DNA from: Pseudoalteromonas neustonica
GTDB lineage: Bacteria; Pseudomonadota; Gammaproteobacteria; Enterobacterales; Alteromonadaceae
Direction of reading: 5' to 3'
DNA length: 64,000 nucleotides
Assembly: GCF_001653135.1 (NCBI RefSeq)
Contig: NZ_BDDS01000021.1
Location: 1 to 64,000, forward strand
The position numbers and the translations under genes are program-made. The notes under the pieces are model-generated. The model was not told the origin of the DNA and did no database searches. It saw nothing but the letters and a program-made list of their open reading frames with translations. Below are positions 7,989 through 17,676 of this stretch, piece after piece. Positions within the stretch are counted from its first letter, which is position 1. Every line of letters begins with the position of its first letter.

Positions 7989-9884
7989 ATGTTGCGAACG
8001 ATATTATCTGTAAGCTTGGGATTGTGTGTAAGTATGGGGGCATATGCCAGTGAAGTTATGACCCCTGAAAAACTTTGGCAAGTAAAACGTGTGAGTGCGC
8101 TGGGTTTAAACCAAAATAAAACTCATATAATTTACAAAGTAACGACGCCAAGTGTTGAGAACAATAACTTCAATAGCAAGGTCTATCAAGTGCCACTAAA
8201 AGGTGGTGAGTCTCAGTTGTTAGAAGCCTATCAAGATCTTTTTATTGATAGCAGTATTTCGCCGGATGGCAGCAAAAAACTTCTTCATGAAAAAGTAAAA
8301 CTAGAAAAGGTTTTGGCGTCAGACAGATATAAAGAGCTTGGTCAATCTAACGCTTATGTGTTTGATGATTTAAACTATCGCCATTGGGATACGTGGAAAG
8401 ACGGCAGCTTTAAACATGTTTTTTATCAAGACTTAAAGACAGAAGAAAAAGTCGACATCATGAAGGGCATGCCATTTGATAGCCCAACGTCACCGTTTGG
8501 TGGTGCTGCTGATTATACGTGGGGACCAAAGGGCGAAAATATTTATTATGTCAGTAAAAAACTGACTGGTGAGCAGTACGTTAGCAGCACTAATACTGAC
8601 ATTTATCGCTACAACCTCGCTAGCAAAAAAACGACAAACATCACACAAAGCAATTTGGGTTATGATAAGTACCCCGCGTTCTCGCCAAAAGGCGACTTAG
8701 CATGGTTACAAATGGATGAGCCAGGCAATGAAGCAGATAAAAACGATATTATTGTTAAGGCGAAAAACCGTGACTTTAATCTAACAGAACACTGGGATGG
8801 CACCGTAAATAGCTTTAAATGGAGCAATGACGCTAAGCATATTTATTTTGTAGCGCCAGTTGACGGGACTATTCAGCTGTTCCAAGTATCTGTAAATACA
8901 AAAACTAAGCCGAAAATTATGCAGCTTACAAACGGCATGTTTGATGTAAATAGCATAGTTGCAGTATTAGATAATCAGCTTGTGGTAACACGTAACAGCA
9001 TGAATGCCGCGCGTGAAATTTACAGATTTGATCTGGATAGCAAAAAGCTGACTGCGTTGACGAAAGAAAATGACACATTTTATGCCGATCTGGACTTACC
9101 CAATGTTGAAAAACGTATAGTAAACACCAAAGATGGCCAACAGATGTTAACTTGGGTTATTTACCCGCCTAATTTCGATAGAAGCAAAAAATACCCAACT
9201 TTACTTTATTTACAAGGTGGCCCGCAGTCTGCGTTATCTCAATTTTATTCTTTTCGTTGGAATTTCCAAGTAATGGCTTCACAAGGTTATATTGTGGTAG
9301 CCCCTAATCGTCGTGGTATGCCGGGTCATGGTGTTAAATGGAATGATGATATAAGCCAAGATTGGGGTGGGAAGGTAATGCAAGATTACCTTGATGCCAT
9401 TGATGATATAGCACAAGAATCATATGTAGATAAGTCTCGTATTGGCGCTATAGGTGCAAGTTACGGTGGCTATTCCGCATTTTATTTAGCGGGCAACCAT
9501 GAGGGGCGTTTTAAAACGTTTATAGCGCATTGTGGTATTTTCGATTTACGCAGTATGTACGGTACAACCGAAGAGCTATTCTTTGTAAATAACGAACTAG
9601 GGGGGGCGTATTGGGAGGATAACGCCGCGACTAAAAAGTCATACGGTCAGTTTAATCCGATCAGCTATGTTGATAAGTGGGATGCACCTATGTTTGTTAT
9701 TCATGGCGGCAAAGACTACAGAGTGCCGTTAGAGCAGGGTATTGCTGCTTTCCAAGCTGCAAAATTACGTGGTTTACAGAGCCGGTTTTTATACTTCCCT
9801 GAAGAAAATCATTGGGTGCTGACGCCGCAAAATGGCATTGTATGGCAGCGTGAGTTCTTTAAGTGGTTGGATGATACGCTTTAG
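7989..9884 (+). CDS. Exported S9-family (prolyl oligopeptidase) peptidase
   Basis: 631 residues from ATG 7989, chosen because GGAGGA lies eight bases upstream and the product then begins with a good signal peptide (MLRTILSVSLGLCVSMGAYA). An in-frame ATG at 7902 would only add 29 unlikely residues. The N-terminal half is a beta-propeller-like region; the C-terminal half is an alpha/beta hydrolase with nucleophile serine in GASYGGYS, the Asp in HGGKDYRVP and the His in PEENHW. S9 enzymes cleave short peptides; this one probably acts in the periplasm on peptide nutrients. A terminator follows. Confidence 0.9.
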   Translation: MLRTILSVSLGLCVSMGAYASEVMTPEKLWQVKRVSALGLNQNKTHIIYKVTTPSVENNNFNSKVYQVPLKGGESQLLEAYQDLFIDSSISPDGSKKLLHEKVKLEKVLASDRYKELGQSNAYVFDDLNYRHWDTWKDGSFKHVFYQDLKTEEKVDIMKGMPFDSPTSPFGGAADYTWGPKGENIYYVSKKLTGEQYVSSTNTDIYRYNLASKKTTNITQSNLGYDKYPAFSPKGDLAWLQMDEPGNEADKNDIIVKAKNRDFNLTEHWDGTVNSFKWSNDAKHIYFVAPVDGTIQLFQVSVNTKTKPKIMQLTNGMFDVNSIVAVLDNQLVVTRNSMNAAREIYRFDLDSKKLTALTKENDTFYADLDLPNVEKRIVNTKDGQQMLTWVIYPPNFDRSKKYPTLLYLQGGPQSALSQFYSFRWNFQVMASQGYIVVAPNRRGMPGHGVKWNDDISQDWGGKVMQDYLDAIDDIAQESYVDKSRIGAIGASYGGYSAFYLAGNHEGRFKTFIAHCGIFDLRSMYGTTEELFFVNNELGGAYWEDNAATKKSYGQFNPISYVDKWDAPMFVIHGGKDYRVPLEQGIAAFQAAKLRGLQSRFLYFPEENHWVLTPQNGIVWQREFFKWLDDTL

Positions 9885-9907
9885 CCAAAGCTAAACTTCG
9901 TTTAATA

Positions 9908-9950
9908 AAATGTCAGGGTCTAATTTTTACACTCTGGCATTTTTATTTGT
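9908..9950 (+). terminator. Rho-independent terminator after the S9 peptidase gene
   Basis: An 11-bp stem with two G-T pairs (AATGTCAGGGT with ACTCTGGCATT) followed by TTTTTATTT. Confidence 0.75.
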
Positions 9951-10069
9951 ATAGAGGATACTGCTGAGTCCCGTAAAATATGATAATGCCGATTGATGTA
10001 TGAAATAAAGCAATCTATTGAATTTAAATGATAAATGATATATTTTATCGAGATAATTAAATCACAAGC

Positions 10070-10087
10070 GAGTAATTCTATTTACTC
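10070..10087. repeat. Small palindrome related to the 150/2572 repeats
   Basis: GAGTAA-TTCTAT-TTACTC, a perfect 6-bp stem. It shares GAGT(A/T)ATTCTA with the repeats at 150 and 2572. It sits 25 bases before the small membrane protein gene. Confidence 0.35.
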
Positions 10088-10111
10088 ACTAAGAACAAGG
10101 ACAGTCGTATT

Positions 10112-10453
10112 TTGGACGAGATTAATATTTTTTCGCCGGACTATTTTTTAGATCTTTTTATATTAGTGATAGCTATTTTGGTTAATTTTTATGTTTATTT
10201 TTCGTTGAAAAAAACATTTAAATTCAAAAATGATATTTATATATTACATTTCTCAAAGGCTTTTCTCTTTTTTGGGGTATCGACTTTGTTCAGCTTGCTT
10301 TCTTTTATTACAATAATTCTTATTGTTAGTATTGGGGTAGACAGTCAATATCTTGATATGTATGTAGATGTGCCTTACAACCTGGCGTTTATTGTTGGTC
10401 TGGTTTATTTATATCGAGGTGCGAAAAATATCAAAGTGCTTAGAGTTACCTAA
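10112..10453 (+). CDS. Small three-helix membrane protein, unknown
   Basis: 113 residues from a TTG start (AAGGA lies about 14 bases upstream, so the start is uncertain). Three hydrophobic segments are visible (about 12-33, 51-74 and 89-102) with a Lys-rich loop between the first two. I do not recognise a family. It stands alone between the peptidase and the convergent metG gene. The AT-rich composition resembles the accessory region to its left. Confidence 0.55.
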   Translation: MDEINIFSPDYFLDLFILVIAILVNFYVYFSLKKTFKFKNDIYILHFSKAFLFFGVSTLFSLLSFITIILIVSIGVDSQYLDMYVDVPYNLAFIVGLVYLYRGAKNIKVLRVT

Positions 10454-10573
10454 CGCAGTGATCGTAGGCTTGACCTACAAAAACAGTAAGCCTAAGTTAA
10501 CAGGATGGAAAACGAAAGGAATTGAAATAAGCAATACCCAATATGAAAACCGATGACTCAGTGGCTAATCATT

Positions 10574-10606
10574 AAAAAAGCCGTTGTTTTTAAACAACGG
10601 CTTTTT
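10574..10606. terminator. Bidirectional terminator between the small membrane gene and metG
   Basis: AAAAAAGCCGTTGTTT pairs with AAACAACGGCTTTTT, giving A- and T-tracts on both sides, so it can serve the plus-strand gene and metG. Confidence 0.85.
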
Positions 10607-10629
10607 AGTATTCGTAAGTCGAATTACAT

Positions 10630-12654
10630 TTACATTACACGCATACCTGGCTCTGAACCATCGTCTGGGTTGAGAATGTAAATTTCTTTACCACCAGGAC
10701 CTGCGGCTAGCACCATGCCTTCTGACATACCAAAGCGCATTTTACGTGGTTTTAGGTTTGCTACCATTACAGTGAGTTTACCTTCAATGTCTTCAGGTGC
10801 GTAGGCCGATTTTATACCCGCAAACACTTGACGAGTTTCGCCGCCTAAATCAAGGGTAAGCTTTAGTAGCTTATCAGCGCCTTCTACGTGTTCTGCTTTA
10901 GCAATTTTAGCAACACGTAAATCCACTTTTGCAAAATCATCAAATTCGATTTCAGCAGCAATGGGTTCTTTTGCAAGAGGGCTGTTTGGATCTATTTTGT
11001 CTTTTGCTGCTAATAAGCTTTCTTTTGATTCTTCAACCATTTTGTTTACTTTATCCATTTCTACACGTTGCATTAACGGCTTAAATTTATTGATTGGGTG
11101 ACTTATTAGCGCAGTTTGCGCGCCTTGCCATGATAGCTCGTCATTTAAAAACGCTTCTACATTACTTGCCATACCCGGTAACACTGGCTTTAAGTAAGTC
11201 ATTAATACGCGGAATAAGTTAAGGCCAAGCGAGCACACTTGATGCGCTTCTTCTTGCTTGGCTTCGTCTTTGATTAATACCCATGGTGCTGCGGTATCAA
11301 TAAATTGGTTGGCTTTATCAGCAAGAGACATAATTTCACGAATTGCGCGGCTGTAATCACGGTTTTCATAGTGCTGGGCTACAGTATCAGTGGCTGCTTG
11401 GAATTCGGCCAATAATTTTGGATCCATTACAGTATCACTTAATTTACCGTCAAACTTTTTAGTGATAAATCCGGCACAACGGCTGGCAATATTAACCACT
11501 TTACCCACTAAGTCTGAATTTACACGTAGGGCAAAATCTTCTAAGTTTAAGTCAAGGTCGGTAATACCGCTGTTAAGTTTTGCTGCGTAGTAATAACGTA
11601 AAAATTCAGGGTCTAAGTTATCTAAATAAGTACGCGCTTTAATAAACGTACCTTTTGATTTAGACATTTTAGCGCCATTAACCGTTACAAAACCGTGGGC
11701 GAATACATTGGTTGGCTTTCTGAATTTTGCGCCTTCAAGCATTGCTGGCCAAAATAAGCTGTGGAAGTAGATGATATCTTTACCGATAAAGTGGTAAAGC
11801 TCAGCATCAGAGCCTTCTTGCCAAAATGCATCAAAGTCGATGCCTTGTTTATCACATAGGTTTTTAAAGCTGGCCATGTAACCAATTGGGGCATCTAGCC
11901 ATACATAAAAGTATTTACCTGGCGCACCTGGAATTTCAAAACCAAAATACGGTGCATCACGGCTGATATCCCACTGTTGTAAGCCATCGGCAAACCATTC
12001 GTCTAGCTTGTTTGCCATTTCTTGTTGGATACTACCAGAGTGTAACCACTCTTTTAGCATGCCTTCAAATGCGGGTAAGTCAAAAAAGTAGTGCTCAGAA
12101 TCTTTTAATACAGGCTCAGCACCTGACATAACAGAGCGCGGGTTGATTAGCTCTGTTGGGCTGTATGTTGCACCACAAGCATCACAGCTGTCACCATTTT
12201 GATCTTCAGACTTACAGGTAGGGCACGTACCCGTTACGAAACGGTCGGGTAAGAAAATGCCTTTTTCAGGGTCAAATAACTGTGAAATAGTGTGTTTTTT
12301 AATATGACCGGCGTCGTTAAGGCGATTATAAATCAGTTCACTTAATTCTTTGTTTTCTTGGCTATGAGTGCTGTGGTAGTTATCAAATTTGATATTGAAA
12401 TCAGCGAAGTCACGTTGACGCTCAATACTGACATTTTTAACCATTTCTTCTGGCGTGATCCCTTGCTTTTGCGCATTGAGCATTATTGGCGTGCCATGGG
12501 CATCGTCGGCGCAAACATAATAAGCTTCGTGGCCTTGCAGTTTTTGAAAACGTGACCAAATATCAGTTTGAATATATTCCAATAAATGACCTAAATGTGT
12601 AGGGCCATTGGCATAAGGTAATGCGCTGGTAATGAGGATCTTTCGCTGTGTCAT
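10630..12654 (-). CDS. metG: Methionyl-tRNA synthetase
   Basis: About 674 residues, the normal length of the E. coli-type dimeric enzyme. It charges tRNA-Met with methionine. Seen: class I signature PYANGPTHLGH (HIGH-like), a zinc knuckle CxxC...CxxC (CPTCKSEDQNGDSCDAC), the KMSKSKGT motif, and the C-terminal tRNA-binding domain (FAKVDLRVAKIAKAEHVEGA). The start was set at MTQRKILI; two residues upstream (MI) are possible. It is divergent from mrp, as in E. coli. Confidence 0.97.
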   Translation of the reverse strand: MTQRKILITSALPYANGPTHLGHLLEYIQTDIWSRFQKLQGHEAYYVCADDAHGTPIMLNAQKQGITPEEMVKNVSIERQRDFADFNIKFDNYHSTHSQENKELSELIYNRLNDAGHIKKHTISQLFDPEKGIFLPDRFVTGTCPTCKSEDQNGDSCDACGATYSPTELINPRSVMSGAEPVLKDSEHYFFDLPAFEGMLKEWLHSGSIQQEMANKLDEWFADGLQQWDISRDAPYFGFEIPGAPGKYFYVWLDAPIGYMASFKNLCDKQGIDFDAFWQEGSDAELYHFIGKDIIYFHSLFWPAMLEGAKFRKPTNVFAHGFVTVNGAKMSKSKGTFIKARTYLDNLDPEFLRYYYAAKLNSGITDLDLNLEDFALRVNSDLVGKVVNIASRCAGFITKKFDGKLSDTVMDPKLLAEFQAATDTVAQHYENRDYSRAIREIMSLADKANQFIDTAAPWVLIKDEAKQEEAHQVCSLGLNLFRVLMTYLKPVLPGMASNVEAFLNDELSWQGAQTALISHPINKFKPLMQRVEMDKVNKMVEESKESLLAAKDKIDPNSPLAKEPIAAEIEFDDFAKVDLRVAKIAKAEHVEGADKLLKLTLDLGGETRQVFAGIKSAYAPEDIEGKLTVMVANLKPRKMRFGMSEGMVLAAGPGGKEIYILNPDDGSEPGMRVM

Positions 12655-12830
12655 AATCATTCCGAATTGACGGTTCCAGTTAAGGAACGGATGAAAATCA
12701 TAATATTATCAGCAAACCTAAAGCAAACGCCTTCAAGGCTAGCCGATTTTCATTAATTGACTGGTGTTAATGCCCTGAATGTTACATAATTCCGAGGCAA
12801 TTTTCATCAAAGAAACACTATTTTATTGCT

Positions 12831-13910
12831 ATGTTTGGACTGTCGAAACTATTCTCCTCTAAATCGGTGCAAAAACAACCGATTATTACTGCCTTAGCCG
12901 CTTATCGAAGCGCTGTTTTCGCTGTCGGCGTTGATGAAAAATTTATTAACGATGTTGAGCTGGGTAAAGATAAGTCATTGCTGATCAGCTTAACCTTGCC
13001 TTTTGCTGCGCAATCAGAAATGCCAGCAGTCGCAGCGTTTGTTAGCGAAAGGCTCAATCAGGTTGTTACAATTACAGCGTGTGTAGCATTGCCTCCCCAA
13101 TGTAAATTTAAAAAAATTAAACATATTGTATTAATTGCCTCAGGCAAAGGTGGTGTCGGAAAGTCGACCACGGCGGTTAATATTGCAGGAGCGCTCAAAG
13201 CAGAAGGCGCCAAAGTGGGCATTTTAGATGCTGATATTTATGGTCCATCGATCCCGATGCTTTTGGGTTTAGTCGGCGCAGAGCCTTCTTCAAAAGACGA
13301 TAAGCAATTAATGCCATTTGATGCGAATGGAATTAAGGCACAATCAATTGGTTTTTTAGTCCCTAGCGATGACGCTACTGTGTGGCGTGGCCCTATGGCG
13401 TCGGGTGCAGTTAATCAGTTGCTTAATGAAACTGCATGGGGCGAGTTGGATTATTTAATTGTTGATATGCCGCCAGGTACTGGCGATATTCAGCTAACGA
13501 TGAGCCAAAAAGTACCCGCCAGTGGGACTGTTATAGTGACAACCCCACAAGATTTAGCCCTTGCTGATGCGCAAAAAGGCATTGCAATGTTTAATAAAGT
13601 TAATGTACCAGTGCTTGGCTTAATTGAAAATATGAGCCACTTTTTATGCTCACACTGTGGTGAACCAAACCATGTGTTTGGTAAAGATGGTGCAATTAAA
13701 TTAGCGCAGCGTCACGGTGTTCCTGTGCTGTCACATATTCCTTTAGCGATCAATATCCGCGAATACTCAGAGCAAGGAAAATTAATTGCTCTGGATAATC
13801 AAACGACAGTCAGTAAAATTTATGCTGATACTGCGCGGTTGATTGCCAGTATGCTTTACTATCAACAACCACATCATGATTCAGTAGAAATCGTGATTAC
13901 GGATGATTAA
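12831..13910 (+). CDS. mrp: Mrp/ApbC iron-sulfur cluster carrier ATPase
   Basis: 359 residues. A P-loop ATPase that carries Fe-S clusters to apo-proteins. Seen: the deviant Walker A GKGGVGKST near 105, the DADIYGPS and DMPPGTGD motifs, and the CxxC pair FLCSHCGE that binds the cluster. The N-terminal DUF59-like part is short and diverged. Three bases separate it from dcd, so the two are probably co-transcribed. The metG-mrp divergent layout is conserved in gammaproteobacteria. Confidence 0.95.
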   Translation: MFGLSKLFSSKSVQKQPIITALAAYRSAVFAVGVDEKFINDVELGKDKSLLISLTLPFAAQSEMPAVAAFVSERLNQVVTITACVALPPQCKFKKIKHIVLIASGKGGVGKSTTAVNIAGALKAEGAKVGILDADIYGPSIPMLLGLVGAEPSSKDDKQLMPFDANGIKAQSIGFLVPSDDATVWRGPMASGAVNQLLNETAWGELDYLIVDMPPGTGDIQLTMSQKVPASGTVIVTTPQDLALADAQKGIAMFNKVNVPVLGLIENMSHFLCSHCGEPNHVFGKDGAIKLAQRHGVPVLSHIPLAINIREYSEQGKLIALDNQTTVSKIYADTARLIASMLYYQQPHHDSVEIVITDD

Positions 13911-13913
13911 ATA

Positions 13914-14501
13914 ATGAGATTATCAGATACCCATATTAAAGAATATATTGCACAACAACGTATTATTATAGAGCCAAGCCCAACGGATGACATGATTTCA
14001 GGGGTGACGGCAGATTTACGTTTAGGTAATAAGTTTCGTGTATTTCAAGATCATACCGCAGCCTATGTTGATTTAAGTGGTCCTAAAGATCAGCTTAATA
14101 AAGCAATGGAATCGATAATGAGCGATGAAATAGTGCTAAAAGAGGGGGATGCGTTTTTTTTACACCCGGGTGAATTAGCATTAGCAATGACTTACGAAAA
14201 GGTCACGTTACCTGCTGATATCGTGGGTTGGCTTGATGGACGTTCATCGTTAGCGCGTTTGGGTTTAATGGTACATGTGACTGCACATCGTATTGATCCG
14301 GGTTGGTCAGGTAACATTGTATTAGAATTCTATAACTCAGGTAAGTTGCCACTCGCGCTGCGCCCGATGATGAAAATAGGCGCTATGAGCTTTGAGACAA
14401 TGTCAGGACCTGCTGAAAACCCTTACAATACCCGTAAAGACGCGAAATACAAAGACCAAACTAGTGCTGTTGCAAGTCGCATTAGTGATGATAGTAATTA
14501 A
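13914..14501 (+). CDS. dcd: dCTP deaminase
   Basis: 195 residues, matching E. coli Dcd (193). It converts dCTP to dUTP, the main dUMP source for thymidylate synthesis. Seen: the nucleotide-binding and catalytic motif DGRSSLARLGLMVHVTAHRI with the essential Ser-Arg and the HRIDPGWSG sequence, and the conserved C-terminal YNTRKDAKYKDQ. It closely follows mrp and is followed by a strong terminator. Confidence 0.97.
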   Translation: MRLSDTHIKEYIAQQRIIIEPSPTDDMISGVTADLRLGNKFRVFQDHTAAYVDLSGPKDQLNKAMESIMSDEIVLKEGDAFFLHPGELALAMTYEKVTLPADIVGWLDGRSSLARLGLMVHVTAHRIDPGWSGNIVLEFYNSGKLPLALRPMMKIGAMSFETMSGPAENPYNTRKDAKYKDQTSAVASRISDDSN

Positions 14502-14515
14502 TTAAAATGAATACC

Positions 14516-14548
14516 AAAAAAGGCTTATCACTTGGTAAGCCTTTTTTG
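14516..14548 (+). terminator. Terminator after dcd
   Basis: AAAAAAGGCTTA pairs with TAAGCCTTTTTT around an eight-base loop. Confidence 0.85.
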
Positions 14549-14657
14549 TTTCATTAAAATCAATGACCAATTTATTGGTAATTTTACCTAATACCACCAT
14601 ACTTCTATTGTAGTCAGTCGATTTTTCGCAAAATAATTGATAGCACTTGAGGTGAAA

Positions 14658-16946
14658 GTGAAGATAAACAACGGATTGGTTCAAATGTTAATGCTTGTGG
14701 TGGTACTAATCTTTAGTATTTTTGCACCTAATAGCCATAGCGTGCCTGTGCAACGTTTATTGGATGTGCAAAATACACTTGCTATTAATAACCTAGTACA
14801 TGAGGACTTTTTCAGTGATGTGAGAGGTTTATATATTCAGAAAAACCTTGCTATACGCTCCCCTATTTTTAAGAGCCAAGTGATTAATAATCCACAATTG
14901 ACTTATCTTACGTCAAACCAAAATCCGGCTTTAGAACCCGTAATAAATAATACGCTTTATAAAACGGTACAAAATAAGCCCGCTCTTCTTGGCGCCATAG
15001 TCACTATTTTGCTTTTGAACTTTGCTATTGTTGCTAGTTTGAATTTTTTACTCTATCGATTTAAATTCTTTTACCTTTTGGGTTATATCGGCTGTGCTGT
15101 ACTCGCTTGTTTAGTAAGTGCGGGCTTTCAAAACCCAAATTTAGGGGATCAAACGTACACTGTATTCTCTTTGCTCTCATTGGCGTGTATGTGCCTTTAT
15201 CTTGCTCATATTAGTTGTGAACAGCAGCTATTAAAGGCATATAAACAGAAACTTCACCCTACTTTAATAAGTATTAGCTGTGTGGCTATTATTTATAACT
15301 TGTTAGGTTATATAAATAGTCATTATGTGATGGCGGTTTGTTTTGCTGTAATTACAGGGCTACTTGTTCATTTGTTTTATAAATGGTGGCAGTTAAAAAA
15401 AATACATGGGGGCTTATCTCTTTTACTTTGGGGGGGCATATTTACACAAGCACTAGCATGGTCACTCACACTCATAATGCTAACACCTCAATTTTTAGCT
15501 AATGATGTTTTTGCAATTTTTAACTCCATTATTTTAGTGGGTATTATTTTGGTAAAAGATCGTTCCCGTGTTGTGAAATATAATGAGAGTTTGACTCATG
15601 ATGAAGACACAGGTTTACCTAATAAACAGCTTTTACTCAGGCGTTTGGCTACCCAAGTTAAGCTTAAACAAGCGCACAGTTTAGTTTTATTTAGACCTGC
15701 TGCATTACTAAATAGCCGCGCTAATTTTGGTTATGGCCATGCAAACGAGCAAATTAAAGTTTTTATGCAAAAGTTAGCAGATCAACTTGCTGTGAATAAT
15801 GCGCTTGGGATTGAATCAAAATTAAATGTGCGCCATTTTATTGCAAGGTTTGATGATGGTATTTTTGCTTTTATTATTCCGGGCTTACTTGAATTGAGTC
15901 AAATAGAGCAATTTGTGTGCGTTACCAATGGTGTATTTGCTGAAGGGGTTAATCATAACAATACACAATTAGTGGACCGCGTGGACTTTGGCGTTGCAAA
16001 TTATCCATTGCATGCAAAAACGGGCAGTGAACTGATACAGCGAGGATTGCAGGCTTTGAGTGTAAAACCTTTACATGGTGAACGCTGGCATATGTATAGT
16101 GCCGAAAGCTCTACAATTTCACGGCATAAACGAGCGATTGCATCAGCATTGAGAGAAGCAATTGATGAAGATCAGCTTAGCTTATATTTTCAACCTCAGA
16201 TTAACCTAAAAACAGGAGAAATCCATGGTGCAGAGGCACTTTTACGGTGGGAGCATCCTGTACTAGGGCATATATCGCCAGATCAATTTATTCCAATTAG
16301 TGAGTCAACGGGATTGATATCAGAACTGACTGAGTGGGTTGTCGCTGAAGCACTTAAATGCCAAAGACTTCTAATTGAGCTTTATCCTGAACATATAATG
16401 TCGGTTAATATTTCTGCTAAAGACTTACTAAATAAAGATTTACCAGTATTATTTATTACATTAATGAATGAGTATCAGCTTGACCCTGAAAATATCATGT
16501 TAGAACTGACCGAATCAGCCACATTAGATGAAGGCATGAACATAAAAACAGCCTTAAATGATTACAGATTAATTGGTTTAAAAATTGCTATTGATGACTT
16601 TGGCACTGGTTATTCTTCATTAGCCTATTTAAGTAAAATGGGCTTTGATGAAATTAAAATAGACAAGCAATTTGTTATGAACATTGAATACTCTAAAAAT
16701 GATCAAACGATTTGTCGTGCCACATGTGATATTGCAAGATCACTCGATTCATATGTGGTTGCTGAAGGCATTGAAGATAAAGCAAGCTTAAATAAACTCC
16801 AAGAATATGGTTGTCATGTTGGGCAGGGTTACTATTTTTCGCGACCTATGGCTTTTACACAGTACTTAGCTTGGTTATCAAAAAGTAGAAGTGTTTCTAA
16901 GGATGTTGAAACAGTCGTTGCCCCAATTGAAAAAAATAACTGCTAA
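14658..16946 (+). CDS. Membrane EAL-domain cyclic-di-GMP phosphodiesterase with degenerate GGDEF
   Basis: About 762 residues from GTG 14658 (GAGG six bases upstream; a TTG at 14637 is an alternative). It has a signal-like start, a short periplasmic part, and about seven membrane segments (roughly residues 85-300, 7TMR-DISM-like). A GGDEF-type domain follows whose active motif is lost (ARFDDGIF where GGDEF is expected), then an EAL domain with key motifs intact: EALLRW, the LELTES metal site, DDFGTGYSS and VAEGIE. It should hydrolyse c-di-GMP and lower adhesion/biofilm signalling in response to an outside cue. Its 3' end overlaps the convergent gene by 50 bases. Confidence 0.92.
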   Translation: MKINNGLVQMLMLVVVLIFSIFAPNSHSVPVQRLLDVQNTLAINNLVHEDFFSDVRGLYIQKNLAIRSPIFKSQVINNPQLTYLTSNQNPALEPVINNTLYKTVQNKPALLGAIVTILLLNFAIVASLNFLLYRFKFFYLLGYIGCAVLACLVSAGFQNPNLGDQTYTVFSLLSLACMCLYLAHISCEQQLLKAYKQKLHPTLISISCVAIIYNLLGYINSHYVMAVCFAVITGLLVHLFYKWWQLKKIHGGLSLLLWGGIFTQALAWSLTLIMLTPQFLANDVFAIFNSIILVGIILVKDRSRVVKYNESLTHDEDTGLPNKQLLLRRLATQVKLKQAHSLVLFRPAALLNSRANFGYGHANEQIKVFMQKLADQLAVNNALGIESKLNVRHFIARFDDGIFAFIIPGLLELSQIEQFVCVTNGVFAEGVNHNNTQLVDRVDFGVANYPLHAKTGSELIQRGLQALSVKPLHGERWHMYSAESSTISRHKRAIASALREAIDEDQLSLYFQPQINLKTGEIHGAEALLRWEHPVLGHISPDQFIPISESTGLISELTEWVVAEALKCQRLLIELYPEHIMSVNISAKDLLNKDLPVLFITLMNEYQLDPENIMLELTESATLDEGMNIKTALNDYRLIGLKIAIDDFGTGYSSLAYLSKMGFDEIKIDKQFVMNIEYSKNDQTICRATCDIARSLDSYVVAEGIEDKASLNKLQEYGCHVGQGYYFSRPMAFTQYLAWLSKSRSVSKDVETVVAPIEKNNC

Positions 16947-17676
16947 GTGGTTCAATACAGTCATTACACATTTTCTGATCGGGGTAAATAAGTGTTGAAT
17001 TAGTTATGCCTGATACGAGAAAGTGATTAACGATGTTTTTTTGATGGCTAATACAAGCCTCGAAACATCGTGCTGCAAGCTCTTCAGGCATGCTCATATA
17101 GAATTGCTGGTGCTGCTTATCAAAAACCATGCATTGATGTACATATTGATTGGCATTTTTCCCCTGATTATCTAGAAACACCCCCTTATAAAATTCACTC
17201 AATATAAGGTTAATAGGGTGAGATTGATCGACACTGTGTTCAAGCCACAGTTTAGATGCAAAATGACGCGATGAGTGAAGTGGAAATAAGTGCTTAGTAA
17301 TATGGTGATCAAAAGCATGAAACCATTCATGGGCAAGCGCGCCGCCGCCTGCATTTTTTGCTAAGGCTAAGGTGCGGGTATTACTATTATAATGTGCTTG
17401 GACATTTTGTTGCCCGCCATGGCCAAATGCAAAATTTAGGTTCCCTCTTAGGCCAATTGCAGTGGGTGGTATTTGTAAAATTTGTGCTAAATCTGCAAGG
17501 GCATCATAAATTAAATTGGCGCTCACTAATCGCTCTTCTTTGGTAACCCATTTACCAACCACCATGGTTTTAAATCCAAAGGTGTCACGAATTTCATTAA
17601 AGTCGACTTGATCCTCAAATCGGTAATCAGGGCCTTGACGAAAGAAACCCGCTTTTAATCGATTGGTATACGTCAT
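16897..17676 (-). CDS. CLCA_X-like protein with HExxH motif
   Basis: 259 residues. A zinc-metallopeptidase-type motif HEWFHAFDHH is visible near the centre, preceded by GGGALA; further down is a Cys pair (MCNDC). The protein resembles what is annotated as 'CLCA_X family' in marine gammaproteobacteria; the substrate is unknown. It shares a 4-base overlap with the upstream DTW-domain gene, so both are one operon. The convergent overlap with the EAL gene (50 bases) is real, since both reading frames end in conserved-looking sequence. Confidence 0.65.
   Translation of the reverse strand: MTYTNRLKAGFFRQGPDYRFEDQVDFNEIRDTFGFKTMVVGKWVTKEERLVSANLIYDALADLAQILQIPPTAIGLRGNLNFAFGHGGQQNVQAHYNSNTRTLALAKNAGGGALAHEWFHAFDHHITKHLFPLHSSRHFASKLWLEHSVDQSHPINLILSEFYKGVFLDNQGKNANQYVHQCMVFDKQHQQFYMSMPEELAARCFEACISHQKNIVNHFLVSGITNSTLIYPDQKMCNDCIEPLSSYFFQLGQRLFQHP

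Noticed and set aside
10368..10556. 62-residue open frame after the small membrane protein
   Set aside because: It is out of frame with and largely overlaps the real gene, and has no ribosome site or recognisable pattern.
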